A DNA stretch of 64,000 nt from Nocardioides caldifontis (GCF_008087345.1 NZ_VHIB01000012.1:1-64000), one strand, 5' to 3'. Shown: positions 43,347 through 52,062, numbered from the stretch's first letter. Numbers and translations are program-made. The notes: a model not told the origin generated them from the letters alone.

Positions 43347-45119
43347 TCAGCCGTCGAACTGCACGAGGGTGCGCCGACTGGCCTCGACGGCGTCGTGGAG
43401 CGCGAGCTGACGCGTGGCGCCGCCGACCGGGCAGCTCCACTCGCCGTCGACGTGGACCAGCCGGACGCCGTCGGACTCCAACCACCGGAGCAGCAGCTCG
43501 GCCTCCTCCGCGGTCGACGCCGGGAGCGGTCCCGGGGTGGGCACGACGGTCTCCGCCTGGGCGCGCAGCTCGAGGACCCACAGCGACGCGTCGGCGCCGG
43601 GCGGGATGGTCCCGGCCGCGGCGAGCCGGCCGTGGCGGATGACGTGGACCGCCCACCGGCCGTCCTCCTTCCGCGCCGCGACCAGCTCGGGGCAGCGGGT
43701 CAGCCCCACCAGCCGCTGGGTGCGGGCCGCCCCGCGGAGGAAGGCGGACAGCCGGTCGCGGTGGCGCCCGGCGTCCTCGTAGCGCTCCTCGGCGGCCAGC
43801 GCGTCCATCCGCCGCTGGAGCGCCTCGACGACCGGGGCCGGTGACCCGGTGGCGGCGGAGCGGACCCGGTCGACGAGGGCGGCGTACGCCTCCGGGGTGG
43901 CGCTCGCGTCGCACGGCGACAGGCAGCGCCCCATCTCGGCGAGGGCGCAGGCGGTCATCCGCGGGGTGCGCGGCATCCGGCCGCCGCACTGCCGGACCGG
44001 GAAGGTCTCGTGGAGCGCGGCTACGGCACGCTCGGCGACCGTGCGCGAGCCGAAGGGGCCGAGGTAGTCGGCACCGTCGTCCAGGACGCGGCGCACCAGC
44101 GCGAGCCGGGGCCACGGCTCCCGCGTGAGCTTGACCCAGTGGACGCGCTCCGGGAACCGCGAGCGCCGGTTGAACTTCGGCTTGTGCTCCGCGATCAGCC
44201 GCAGCTCCCGCACGCCGGCCTCGAGCGGTGTCGCGCACTCGATCCCCTCGACCCGGTCGGCCAGCGTCACCATGTGGCCCATCCGGGAGCGGGTCTCCGA
44301 GGCGGTGAAGTAGGTCCGCACCCGGGTGCGGAGATCCTTGGAGGTGCCGACGTAGAGCACCCGCGACTGGGCGTCGCGGAAGAGGTAGACGCCAGGCGCA
44401 TGGGGGAGGTGCTCGGCCAGGTGGCGCTTGCGGCGCTGAGCCTGCGACACCCGGGCGCTGAAGGTCTGGAGCTCCTCCAGGGTGTGCACCCCGAGGTTGC
44501 CGAGCCGCTCGATCATCCCGTGGAGGACGTCGACCGTCGCCCGCGCGTCGGAGAGCGCGCGGTGGTTGGGCACGGTCGTCGAGCCGAACACGCGGGCCAG
44601 GGAGGCGAGCTTGTGGTTGGGCGACTCGTCGCGCGTGACCAGGCGGCGGGCGAGCACGGCGGTGTCGAGCACCTCGAACCGGGGCCACGGCCGCCCCTGC
44701 TCGGCGGCGAAGTGCTTGAGGAACCCCACGTCGAAAGGGGCGTTGTGGGCGACCAGCACGCTGCCCGCGGCGAACTCCAGGAGCTGGGGGAGCACCTGCT
44801 CGATCGGCGGGGCCGCCGCCACCATCGAGTCGGTGATGCCGGTGAGGACGGCGATGAAGGCCGGGATCGCCCGGTGGGGGTTCACCAGGGTCTGGAACTC
44901 CCCGAGCACCTCGCCCCCGCGGACCTTCACCGCGCCGACCTCGGTGATCATCGAGCCGCCCGCGGCCGAGCCGCCGGTGGTCTCCAGGTCGAGGACGCAG
45001 AAGGTCGTGTCGCGCAGCGGCCGGCCGAGCTCGTCGAAGCTCCGCTGGCTCTCCCAGCGGGCGTCGTGGAGGGCTGCCTGCGCCGGCTCCCGGGGCGGCG
45101 CACTCGACGTCTGCGTCAT
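43347..45119 (-). CDS. DEDD exonuclease fused to GIY-YIG (UvrC-like) nuclease
   Basis: 590 residues. Residues 35-205 are a DnaQ-type 3'-5' exonuclease: FCVLDLETTG (first acidic pair), VLVAHNAPFDVGFLK, and HRALSDARATVDVL. Residues 240-320 are a GIY-YIG nuclease (APGVYLFRDAQSRVLYVGTSKDLRTRVRTYF) with the UvrC-like continuation ELRLIAEHKPKFN. A cysteine set (CGGRM..CALAEMGRCLSPCD) could bind metal. UvrB-binding-like EERYEDAGRHRDRL follows. It lacks the RNase H-like and HhH domains of UvrC. Probably DNA repair; mycobacteria have the same fusion (Rv2191) near trpD. Confidence 0.9.
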   Translation of the reverse strand: MTQTSSAPPREPAQAALHDARWESQRSFDELGRPLRDTTFCVLDLETTGGSAAGGSMITEVGAVKVRGGEVLGEFQTLVNPHRAIPAFIAVLTGITDSMVAAAPPIEQVLPQLLEFAAGSVLVAHNAPFDVGFLKHFAAEQGRPWPRFEVLDTAVLARRLVTRDESPNHKLASLARVFGSTTVPNHRALSDARATVDVLHGMIERLGNLGVHTLEELQTFSARVSQAQRRKRHLAEHLPHAPGVYLFRDAQSRVLYVGTSKDLRTRVRTYFTASETRSRMGHMVTLADRVEGIECATPLEAGVRELRLIAEHKPKFNRRSRFPERVHWVKLTREPWPRLALVRRVLDDGADYLGPFGSRTVAERAVAALHETFPVRQCGGRMPRTPRMTACALAEMGRCLSPCDASATPEAYAALVDRVRSAATGSPAPVVEALQRRMDALAAEERYEDAGRHRDRLSAFLRGAARTQRLVGLTRCPELVAARKEDGRWAVHVIRHGRLAAAGTIPPGADASLWVLELRAQAETVVPTPGPLPASTAEEAELLLRWLESDGVRLVHVDGEWSCPVGGATRQLALHDAVEASRRTLVQFDG

Positions 45120-45250
45120 GCCCCGAGACGCTAGAGGCGCGCACCGACAAGGCGGCTCCGCCACGCGGGGCGGCACTGGGGGCCTCGCACTAGGGTGTGG
45201 CTGACAGCAGCCCCCCGGGGTGGTGACCGAGCGAGCGAGGAGTGGTGTCG

Positions 45251-45499
45251 GTGGCGGTGTCCCTGCCCGACGCGAGCTCGCGGTGGCGCTGCGGCGGCTG
45301 CGGCAACCTGACCCGGTTCGACGTCACGCGCCACCGCAGGACCACCGAGTTCTGGCACTTCGACCTGGCCGGCGGCCACACCGTCGAGGACACCAAGGTG
45401 GAGGCCGAGGTCGTCGAGCAGGTGACCTGCCGGTGGTGCGGCCGCTCCGACGCCATCGAGGTGGTCTCGCGGGCGGACCCTGATCCGTCCGGCCCGTGA
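45251..45499 (+). CDS. Small zinc-ribbon protein
   Basis: 82 residues. Two CxxC pairs (CGGC and CRWC) 47 residues apart form a probable zinc ribbon. GAGGAG lies eight bases before the GTG at 45251, which is preferred over the GTG at 45242. It overlaps the NYN-domain gene (GTGA), suggesting a joint role in nucleic-acid handling. Confidence 0.75.
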   Translation: MAVSLPDASSRWRCGGCGNLTRFDVTRHRRTTEFWHFDLAGGHTVEDTKVEAEVVEQVTCRWCGRSDAIEVVSRADPDPSGP

Positions 45500-46899
45500 G
45501 CGGCCCCTCCGACGGCACCGACGACGGTGCCGTGGACGGTGCCGTGGACGGTGCCGTGGACGGTGCCGTGGACGGTGCCGTGGACGGTGCCGTGGACGGT
45601 GCCGTGCTCCCCGAAGCGGTCCGCGCCCGGGTGACGGCGCTCGCCGCCCAGGCCCTCGGCCAGGTCCCCGTGGAGCACCTGCCCCCGCCGTTGAAGAAGG
45701 TGGCGACGTTCGCCCCGGCGAGGCGGGCGCGGCTGGCGGGGAACCAGATCATCGCCGTCGTCGAGAGCGACGAGGAGTTCCGGGAGCGGCTCGCGGTGCA
45801 GGTCGAGGCGCTGGTGCCCGAGCTCGCGTCCGCGCTCTCCGGCGGTGGTTCGACGGGCCCGGACGCCCTGGCGACCGCCGCGGCGGCCTACCTCCTCCGC
45901 CCGCCGGGCTGGAGGGCGCTGGTCGCCGCCCTGGGCGCGGTCGCGGAGGAGCAGGCCGGCCGCGGTGCCGGCGCGGGCCCCGACAGGGAGGCCGCCGACC
46001 GCGCCCGACGGCGGCTGGAGGCCGCGGACGAGGAGCTCCGCGAGCTTCGCCGCCGGCACAAGGAGGAGGTCCAGCGGCTCAAGACGGAGAACGCCGAGGT
46101 CCGCCGCAAGCTGGGCGACGCCCGGGTCCGGGTGCGGGAGGCCCAGGAGCAGCACGCCGCGCTCAAGGGGGAGGTCGAGGAGGCGGTCGCGGCGGCCGAG
46201 CGCCGGCAGGCGGACGCGGCGGCCGAGCTGCGGCGGCTCCGGGCGAGGGTGGTCGAGCTCGAGCAGCAGCTCGGATCGGTACGCCGCACCGAGCGGGCCG
46301 GCAAGGCCACCGAGAACCAGCGGGCCCGGCTCCTCCTCGACGCCCTCGTGGACAGCGCGCTCGGGCTCCGGCGCGAGCTCGGGCTCCCCGCGATCGACCG
46401 GCTGCCGGCCGACACGGTGGCCGCCGTGCACGCGGAGGAGGGCACCCGGGTCTCCTCCGGACGGGGGTCGTTGCCGGTGGAGGACCCCGCCCTGCTCGAG
46501 GAGCTGCTGCGGCTGCCCCGGGCGCACCTGGTCGTCGACGGCTACAACGTCACGAAGCAGTCCTGGCCCGACCTCTCGCTCGCCCGGCAGCGGGAGCGGC
46601 TGCTCTCGGGGGCGGCCGCCCTGCGGTCGCGCACCGGCTGCGAGCTGACGCTGGTCTTCGACGCCGCGGAGAGCGCCAGCCGGCCGCCGGTGGCCGCCCC
46701 ACGGGGGGTGCGCGTGCTGTTCAGCCCGTTCGGCGTGATCGCCGACGACGTGATCCGCGACATCGTCGCCGCCGAACCCCGGGGGCGGGCCGTGGTGGTC
46801 GCGTCGAGCGACCAGGCAGTGGCCCGGGACGTCGAGGCCGCCGGGTTCCGGGTGGTCGCCTCCGCGGCCCTCGCGGCGCTGCTCGCCCGCCGCGGCTGA
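45496..46899 (+). CDS. NYN-domain putative ribonuclease with N-terminal DGAV repeats
   Basis: 467 residues. Residues 10-37 are seven perfect DGAV repeats. Residues 40-160 form a helical domain (PPPLKKVATFAPARRARLAGNQII). Residues 170-275 form a charged coiled coil. Residues 342-467 are a NYN/YacP-type PIN-like nuclease domain with LVVDGYNVTKQSWP, LTLVFDAAES, SPFGVIADDVIRDIV and VVVASSDQAVARDVE, which supply the acidic residues of the active site. Likely RNA processing or decay. Confidence 0.88.
   Translation: MSGPSDGTDDGAVDGAVDGAVDGAVDGAVDGAVDGAVLPEAVRARVTALAAQALGQVPVEHLPPPLKKVATFAPARRARLAGNQIIAVVESDEEFRERLAVQVEALVPELASALSGGGSTGPDALATAAAAYLLRPPGWRALVAALGAVAEEQAGRGAGAGPDREAADRARRRLEAADEELRELRRRHKEEVQRLKTENAEVRRKLGDARVRVREAQEQHAALKGEVEEAVAAAERRQADAAAELRRLRARVVELEQQLGSVRRTERAGKATENQRARLLLDALVDSALGLRRELGLPAIDRLPADTVAAVHAEEGTRVSSGRGSLPVEDPALLEELLRLPRAHLVVDGYNVTKQSWPDLSLARQRERLLSGAAALRSRTGCELTLVFDAAESASRPPVAAPRGVRVLFSPFGVIADDVIRDIVAAEPRGRAVVVASSDQAVARDVEAAGFRVVASAALAALLARRG
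45523..45606. repeat. 12-bp coding minisatellite, seven perfect units
   Basis: Seven exact copies of GACGGTGCCGTG, in frame, encode (DGAV)7 at residues 10-37 of the NYN protein. Perfect identity implies recent expansion and probably variable copy number between strains without loss of frame. Confidence 0.97.
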
Positions 46900-46965
46900 G
46901 CCGCCCTCGCGGTTTTGTCGGCGGCGCCCGGCAGCATCCGGGGCACCGACCTGATGGAGGGCCAA

Positions 46966-47181
46966 GTGAGCATGATCATCGACTGTGACAGCTGCGCGGT
47001 GCGCGGTCTCGCCTGCCACGACTGCGTGGTGACCGTGCTGCTCGGACCGCCGCCGGACACCGGGTTCGACGACGAGGAGCAGCGCGCGCTGGACGTCCTC
47101 GCGAGCTCCGGGCTGGTGCCCCGGCTGCGGATGGTGGCGCCGGTGGACAGCGCCACGCCGCCCGACTCCGCCACCGCGTGA
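46966..47181 (+). CDS. Small cysteine-rich protein
   Basis: 71 residues. MIIDCDSCAVRGLACHDCVV carries two CxxC pairs six residues apart, a possible zinc or Fe-S site, followed by a helical acidic part (DEEQRALDVLASSGLVPRLRMV). It resembles a conserved small actinobacterial protein of unknown function. GGAGG lies six bases before the GTG at 46966, which sets the start. Confidence 0.75.
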   Translation: MSMIIDCDSCAVRGLACHDCVVTVLLGPPPDTGFDDEEQRALDVLASSGLVPRLRMVAPVDSATPPDSATA

Positions 47182-47349
47182 ACGGGTCCGACGTGAACGG
47201 GTCCGACGTGGGCGGGGACGGAGGAGGAGGGTCGGGAGTGTGGCGATCTGCACACGACGCGCCGCTCTAGGCGGGTTTGGCTTCCGCCGATGCTCTCCTT
47301 AACCTGTCGGAGGTGGTTGTCGCAGTCGGCCAACGGGTCGGCGCAGCCA
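47182..47349. other. Leader and promoter region before the riboswitch
   Basis: First part of a 346-base gene-free stretch. It opens with a 15-base direct repeat (AACGGGTCCGACGTG, twice, 47182-47211). The promoter of the NlpC/P60 gene should lie here, but I cannot assign -35 and -10 boxes with confidence. Confidence 0.4.
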
Positions 47350-47506
47350 CCACGCCGAGTTCACGTGTCCGTCCAGGGCCGTGGAGCCGGGGACCCACCT
47401 TTCCCCGGGGTGAATCGTGCCAACCCGTCCGACCGACCGGTCGGACGCGAGGTGCGTAGGGCGTCCCTTTGCCGCCCGAACCCGTCAGCTAACCCGGTAG
47501 GCGTCG
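47350..47506 (+). promoter_or_regulatory. Cyclic di-AMP riboswitch (ydaO/yuaA class)
   Basis: The region contains the class consensus in order: ACGCCGAG, CCGGGGACCCACC, GGGGTGAATC, GTAGGGCG, then CCCGAACCCGTCAGCTAACC and CGGTAGGCGT. The outer stem pairs ACGCC (47352-47356) with GGCGT (47500-47504). The aptamer ends just before AAAGGAG (47510-47516) and the GTG start of the NlpC/P60 gene, so ligand-controlled access or attenuation is likely. In actinobacteria this class often governs cell-wall hydrolases; c-di-AMP binding generally lowers expression. Confidence 0.92.
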
Positions 47507-47527
47507 GACAAAGGAGCACGACCGCTC

Positions 47528-48505
47528 GTGACGAACGGCCGGAAGCGCACTGCCGCTGCCCTCACGACCCTCTGCATCGCCCTGGTGGGCGGTTCCGTGG
47601 TCACCGCCAGCCCCAGCGTGGCGGACCCTGACATCGACGACGTCCGCGCACGCGCGGACGACCTCTACCACCGTGCGGAGAAGGCGTCGGAGCGGTTCAA
47701 CACCGCCAAGCTGCGGCTCCAGAAGGCGGAGAAGCGGCTCGACCGGCTGCAGCACGACATCGAGGAGCGCGAGGAGCGCGTCGAGGAGCTGCGCGGCGTG
47801 GTGGCGACCCAGGTCGTCTCCTACTACCAGGGCGACTCGATCTCGATGGCCGGCCAGCTGGCCACCGCCGAGGACCCCGACGCCTTCATCGGCCAGATGC
47901 AGACGATCAGCGAGTACACCTCCCAGCAGGCCGCCGTCATCGACGAGCTGACCGCCGAGGTCGACACCCTCGGGGAGCGCGAGCAGGACGCCGAGGAGCA
48001 GGCGAAGGAGATCGCCGCGACCAAGGAGCAGCTCGCCGGGGAGAAGCAGCTGATCGACCGCCGCGCCGACGAGGCCGAGGCGCTCCTCGAGCGGCTCGAG
48101 GAGAAGCAGCGCGAGAGCCGCAGCGCGTCGCCAGTCGTCGGTGAGGTCGCGGCCTCGGGGTCGGCGGGCGCCGCGGTCCAGCAGGCGCTGGCCCAGGTCG
48201 GCGACGCCTACGTCTACGGCGCGACCGGTCCCGACGCCTTCGACTGCTCGGGGCTGACGATGTTCGCCTGGGCCGCCGCCGGTGTCTCGCTGCCGCACTC
48301 GAGCTCGGCCCAGATGGGGTCGGGCACGCCGGTCTCGATCGACGCGCTCCAGCCCGGAGACCTGGTCTTCTACTACAGCCCGGTCAGCCACGTCGGGATG
48401 TACATCGGCAACGGCCAGCTGGTCCACGCCGCCAACCCCTCGACCGGCGTCCAGGTGACCTCGGTCGACTCGATGCCGATCTCGGGAGCCGTCCGACCCG
48501 GCTGA
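47528..48505 (+). CDS. NlpC/P60 peptidoglycan endopeptidase
   Basis: 325 residues. Signal peptide (to about residue 33, SPSVADP), a long coiled coil (residues 36-200; HRAEKASERFNTAKLRLQKAEKRLDRLQHDIEE), then the NlpC/P60 catalytic domain with cysteine in DAFDCSGLTMFAWAAAG, histidine in SHVGMYIGNG and a third polar residue in HAANPS. It cleaves stem peptides; RipC-like organisation, matching Rv2190c in position. Expression is controlled by the c-di-AMP riboswitch directly upstream. Confidence 0.94.
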   Translation: MTNGRKRTAAALTTLCIALVGGSVVTASPSVADPDIDDVRARADDLYHRAEKASERFNTAKLRLQKAEKRLDRLQHDIEEREERVEELRGVVATQVVSYYQGDSISMAGQLATAEDPDAFIGQMQTISEYTSQQAAVIDELTAEVDTLGEREQDAEEQAKEIAATKEQLAGEKQLIDRRADEAEALLERLEEKQRESRSASPVVGEVAASGSAGAAVQQALAQVGDAYVYGATGPDAFDCSGLTMFAWAAAGVSLPHSSSAQMGSGTPVSIDALQPGDLVFYYSPVSHVGMYIGNGQLVHAANPSTGVQVTSVDSMPISGAVRPG

Positions 48506-48530
48506 GCACCCCATCGGTGAAGATGGGGCG

Positions 48531-49802
48531 GTGACCTCGACCGCACGTCCCCGCCAGGGGTCGCTCCTCCTGGCGGGGCTGGTGCTCCTCGCCGTGGTCG
48601 CCGCGGTCGCGGTGGTCCTCGTCCGCGACGAGCCGCGCCAGGCGGAGCTCGGCCGGTCACGGTCCACGGGCTCGAGCCAGGACCGGGACGCCGCCACAGG
48701 AGTCCTGGTCACCGAGCTCGAGCGTGCCCTCCGCCGGGGCGCGCCGGCACGCGCCGAGGCGCTCGCCGCGCCCGACGACGCGCGGGCCCGCCGGGAGTTG
48801 CGGGTGCTGGTCGGCACCGTCGACGCGCTGGGGCTCGACGACGTCGAGCTGCGTCACCTGTCCCGGGCCGACCGCGACCTCGACCGGGCGGAGGAGCGGC
48901 GCTACGGCGACGACGCCTGGGTCTCCGACGTGCAGGTCTCCTGGCGGCAGCCTGGGAGCGGCACGACCCTCTCGACGGTCGACGTCCCGCTGGTGACGAG
49001 CTGGAGCGAGGGTCGGGTGGTCTTCGAGACCGCGCGGCTCGGCGGCGACGGCCGGGTGCCGATGTGGCTGCTCGGCCCCCTTGACCGCCGCACCGCCGGT
49101 GACGTCACGGTCGTCGGCCCCCGCGGGCAGCTGCCCAGGCTGGTCCGCCAGGCAACCCGCGCGGTCCGCACCGTCCGGCGCACCGTCCCGACGTGGGAGG
49201 GGCCGCTGGTGGTCGAGGCAGCGCCGGCGGTCGGCGCGTTCCGGCTCGCCTCGGGGCTCGACCAGGCCGCGGCCGAGCAGATCGCGGCGGTCACCGCGAC
49301 CAGCGACGGCTCGACCGGCGCGGAGGCCTCCGTGCACGTCTTCGTCAACCCCGGCGTCTACGGCTCCCTCGGCCCGCGCGGCCAGCAGATCGTGCTCAGC
49401 CACGAGGCCGCGCACGTCGCGCTCGGAGCGGTGCGGACGGACGCGCCGCTGTGGCTCTCCGAGGGCGTGGCCGACTACGTCGCGCTGGTCGACAGCCCTC
49501 TGTCCGTCGACGTGCTCGCCGCCCAGATCCTCGGCCGCGTGCGGGCACAGGGCGCGCCCGAGCGGCTGCCGGGGCCGGCGGAGTTCGAGGCCGGGGACGA
49601 CGCGCTCGGGGCGTGGTACGAGGCGGCATGGCTGGCGGCCAGGCTCGTCGCGGAGGAGCACGGCGAGGCCGCCCTCCTCGAGCTCTACCGCCGGGCGGAC
49701 CGCGACGGGGACGTGGGCGCGGCGTTCCGCGAGGTGCTCGGGACGACCGAGCGGGCGTTCGAGCGTCGGTGGAGCAGCTACCTCGACGAGCTGGCCGGAT
49801 GA
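48531..49802 (+). CDS. Membrane-anchored zinc metallopeptidase, MA-like (gluzincin)
   Basis: 423 residues. Signal anchor (SLLLAGLVLLAVVAAVAVVLV), an NTF2-like region (about 60-200), and a peptidase MA-like domain with HExxH in VLSHEAAHVALG (near 290) and the third ligand in LWLSEGVADYVA. It should work outside the membrane. It lies 25 bases after the NlpC/P60 gene and overlaps the next protease gene, so it may share control by the riboswitch. Confidence 0.85.
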   Translation: MTSTARPRQGSLLLAGLVLLAVVAAVAVVLVRDEPRQAELGRSRSTGSSQDRDAATGVLVTELERALRRGAPARAEALAAPDDARARRELRVLVGTVDALGLDDVELRHLSRADRDLDRAEERRYGDDAWVSDVQVSWRQPGSGTTLSTVDVPLVTSWSEGRVVFETARLGGDGRVPMWLLGPLDRRTAGDVTVVGPRGQLPRLVRQATRAVRTVRRTVPTWEGPLVVEAAPAVGAFRLASGLDQAAAEQIAAVTATSDGSTGAEASVHVFVNPGVYGSLGPRGQQIVLSHEAAHVALGAVRTDAPLWLSEGVADYVALVDSPLSVDVLAAQILGRVRAQGAPERLPGPAEFEAGDDALGAWYEAAWLAARLVAEEHGEAALLELYRRADRDGDVGAAFREVLGTTERAFERRWSSYLDELAG

Positions 49803-51088
49803 CCCGCGAGAGCAGGGCCCGGCGGGAGGACGTGCGGCTCGACCGGCGTACGGCCTGGGTGGCGGCGGGCGTCTCCGGGCTGGTGCTGATCGTGGCGGCC
49901 GCCGTGCTGGTGCCGTGGGACTGGCTCCCGGGCGCGGAGCTGCGCCCCGTGGACGCCACGGACGTCTTCAGCGCGGAGGAGCTCGCCCGGGCCGAGGACC
50001 ACGCCTCGGTGGTCCGCCCCCTCGGGCTGGCGTCGACCGCCCTCTCGCTACTGGTGCTCGGCGCCCTTGCGTTGACGCCCTGGGGCCGTCGGCTCGCCAC
50101 GGCGGTCGCGCGCCGGCTCCCGTGGTGGCTGGCGGCCCCGGTCGTGGTGCTGGTCGCGCTCACCGCGGCCCGGCTGGCGACGACGCCGCTGGCCTACCTG
50201 GTCCGGCGTCGCAACCTCGAGGCCGGGCTCACCGACCAGCCGACCGGTGCCTGGCTGGTCGACCGGGCGCTCGGGCTGGGCGTCTCGGTGGTCACCACGT
50301 CGCTGCTGGTGCTGCTGGTCGTCGCCACGGCCCGCAGGTTCCCACGACGGTGGTTCCTGCCCGCCGGCGCGCTGGCGGCCGCGCTGGTCATGGGCGGTTC
50401 GTTCGCCTACCCGCTGCTGGTCGAGCCGCTGTTCAACCGGTTCACCCCGGTGCCCGACGGCCCCTTCCGCACCGCGGCGCTCGAGCTCGCCGAGCGTGAG
50501 GGCGTCGAGGTCGAGGACGTGCTGGTCGCCGACGCCTCGCGGCGCACCACCACGCTCAACGCCTACGTCTCCGGGCTCGGCGGCACGCGCCGCATCGTGG
50601 TCTACGACAACCTGCTCGACGGGGTGCCGCTGGACCAGGCGATGTCGGTGGTGGCCCACGAGCTCGCCCACGTGCGCCACCAGGACGTGCTCGTGGGGAC
50701 GACCCTCGGCGCCGCAGGGGCGGTGCTCGCGGTCTGCGCCCTGGCGCTGCTGCTCGACACGGGGGCGGTGCGGAGCCGGGCCGGTCCCGCCGGAGGCCCG
50801 GCCGTGGCCGGCGTGCTGGTGGCGGTCCTCGCCGTGGGCACCTTCCTGTCCGGCCCGGTCGAGAACGTCGTCAGCCGGGCGATCGAGGCACGTGCCGACC
50901 GCACCGCGCTGGTGGCGACCGGCGACCCGGACGCCTTCGAGGCGGTCCAGCGCCAGCTGTCGATCCGGTCGCTCGCCGACCCGACGCCGCCGGAGTGGGC
51001 CCGGATCTGGTTCTCCAGCCATCCGACGGTGCTCCAGCGGCTCGGGCTGGCCGAGGCCTTCCGCGAAGGGCGGGGGGAGTGGGGGTGA
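49799..51088 (+). CDS. M48 family integral membrane metallopeptidase (Ste24-like)
   Basis: 429 residues. Several helices in the first half, LLVEPLFNRFTPVPDG as in Ste24/CAAX proteases, then VVAHELAHVRHQDV (HEXXH) and the third ligand in SRAIEARADRTAL. C-terminal FSSHPTVLQRLGLAE is the M48 signature end. It overlaps the preceding gene (ATGA) and the next (GTGA). Possible roles in membrane-protein quality control or peptide maturation. Confidence 0.9.
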   Translation: MTRESRARREDVRLDRRTAWVAAGVSGLVLIVAAAVLVPWDWLPGAELRPVDATDVFSAEELARAEDHASVVRPLGLASTALSLLVLGALALTPWGRRLATAVARRLPWWLAAPVVVLVALTAARLATTPLAYLVRRRNLEAGLTDQPTGAWLVDRALGLGVSVVTTSLLVLLVVATARRFPRRWFLPAGALAAALVMGGSFAYPLLVEPLFNRFTPVPDGPFRTAALELAEREGVEVEDVLVADASRRTTTLNAYVSGLGGTRRIVVYDNLLDGVPLDQAMSVVAHELAHVRHQDVLVGTTLGAAGAVLAVCALALLLDTGAVRSRAGPAGGPAVAGVLVAVLAVGTFLSGPVENVVSRAIEARADRTALVATGDPDAFEAVQRQLSIRSLADPTPPEWARIWFSSHPTVLQRLGLAEAFREGRGEWG

Positions 51089-52047
51089 CCCGCACGCTGG
51101 TGGTCACCAACGACTTCCCCCCGCGCATCGGCGGCATCCAGAGCTTCGTCCGGGACCTCTGCGCCCAGGTGCCGCCGGACGAGGTGGTCGTGCACGCGTC
51201 CACCTCCGACAGCGCCGCTGAGTACGACGCCCAGCAGCCGTTCCCGGTGGTCCGCGACCCCGCCCGGGTCCTGCTGCCGACTCCGGCCGCCGGTGAACGG
51301 ATCGCCACCACGCTCCGGGCCTACGGGTGTGACCGGGTGCTGTTCGGTGCGAGCGCGCCGCTCGGGTTGCTCGCACCACGGCTCCGCCGGGCCGGCGCCC
51401 GCCAGGTCGTCGCGCTCACCCACGGCCACGAGGTGTGGTGGGCGGCCCTGCCGGGCTTCCGCGGGCTGCTGCGGCGGATCGGCGACGAGGTCGACGAGCT
51501 CACCTACGTCAGCGACTACTGCCGCGAGCGGATCGCCAGAGCGCTCTCGCCCGGGGCCGTCGCACGGATGCGGCGGCTGAGCCCGACGGTGGACCGGGAG
51601 CGGTTCCGGCCGGGAGCGGGGGGCGCGGAGGTGCGCGCGGCCTGGGGCATCGACCCCGCCGCGCCGGTGGTCGTCTGCGTCTCGCGGCTGGTCCGGCGCA
51701 AGGGGCAGGACACGCTCGTGCGGATCTGGCCGGAGCTGCTCGAACGGTTCCCCGGCGCGGTGCTGCTGCTCGTGGGCGACGGCCCCGACCGGCGGAGGAT
51801 CGAGCGGATGGTCGCCCGCCGGGGGTTGCAAGGCTCGGTGGTCCTGACCGGCGAGGTGCCGGACGACGAGCTCCCGGCCCACCTCGACGCGGGCGACGTC
51901 TTCGCGATGCCCAGCCGGAGCCGGTGGTTCGGGCTGGAGGTCGAGGCGTTCGGGATCGTCTACCTCGAGGCGGCCGCCTGCGGGCTCCGGGTCGTCGGCG
52001 GGCGGTCGGGCGGGGTGGCCGAGGCGCTCGCCGCGGGCGGCAAGTGA
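51085..52047 (+). CDS. GT4 mannosyltransferase, PimB'-like, C-terminally truncated
   Basis: GT-B enzyme resembling PimB', which adds the second mannose to phosphatidylinositol mannosides. LVVTNDFPPRIGGIQSFV, LTHGHEVWWAALPG, VSRLVRRKGQDTLV, LLLVGDGPDRRRIE and the EX7E-type region VEAFGIVYLEAAACG are present. It has 320 residues against about 380 for the family and stops at SGGVAEALAAGGK. The last 55-60 residues, including the helix that packs back on the N-terminal domain, are missing. Downstream sequence does not encode them in any frame. GTG start overlaps the protease stop. Confidence 0.85.
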   Translation: MTRTLVVTNDFPPRIGGIQSFVRDLCAQVPPDEVVVHASTSDSAAEYDAQQPFPVVRDPARVLLPTPAAGERIATTLRAYGCDRVLFGASAPLGLLAPRLRRAGARQVVALTHGHEVWWAALPGFRGLLRRIGDEVDELTYVSDYCRERIARALSPGAVARMRRLSPTVDRERFRPGAGGAEVRAAWGIDPAAPVVVCVSRLVRRKGQDTLVRIWPELLERFPGAVLLLVGDGPDRRRIERMVARRGLQGSVVLTGEVPDDELPAHLDAGDVFAMPSRSRWFGLEVEAFGIVYLEAAACGLRVVGGRSGGVAEALAAGGK

Positions 52048-52062
52048 GCCGCACCCGAGGAA

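Noticed and set aside
41467-45150. A 1227-residue minus-strand reading frame
   Set aside because: It joins the genuine DUF2142 gene to antisense-frame shadow of the DEDD exonuclease gene; the upstream part is low-complexity Arg/Pro/Gly sequence.
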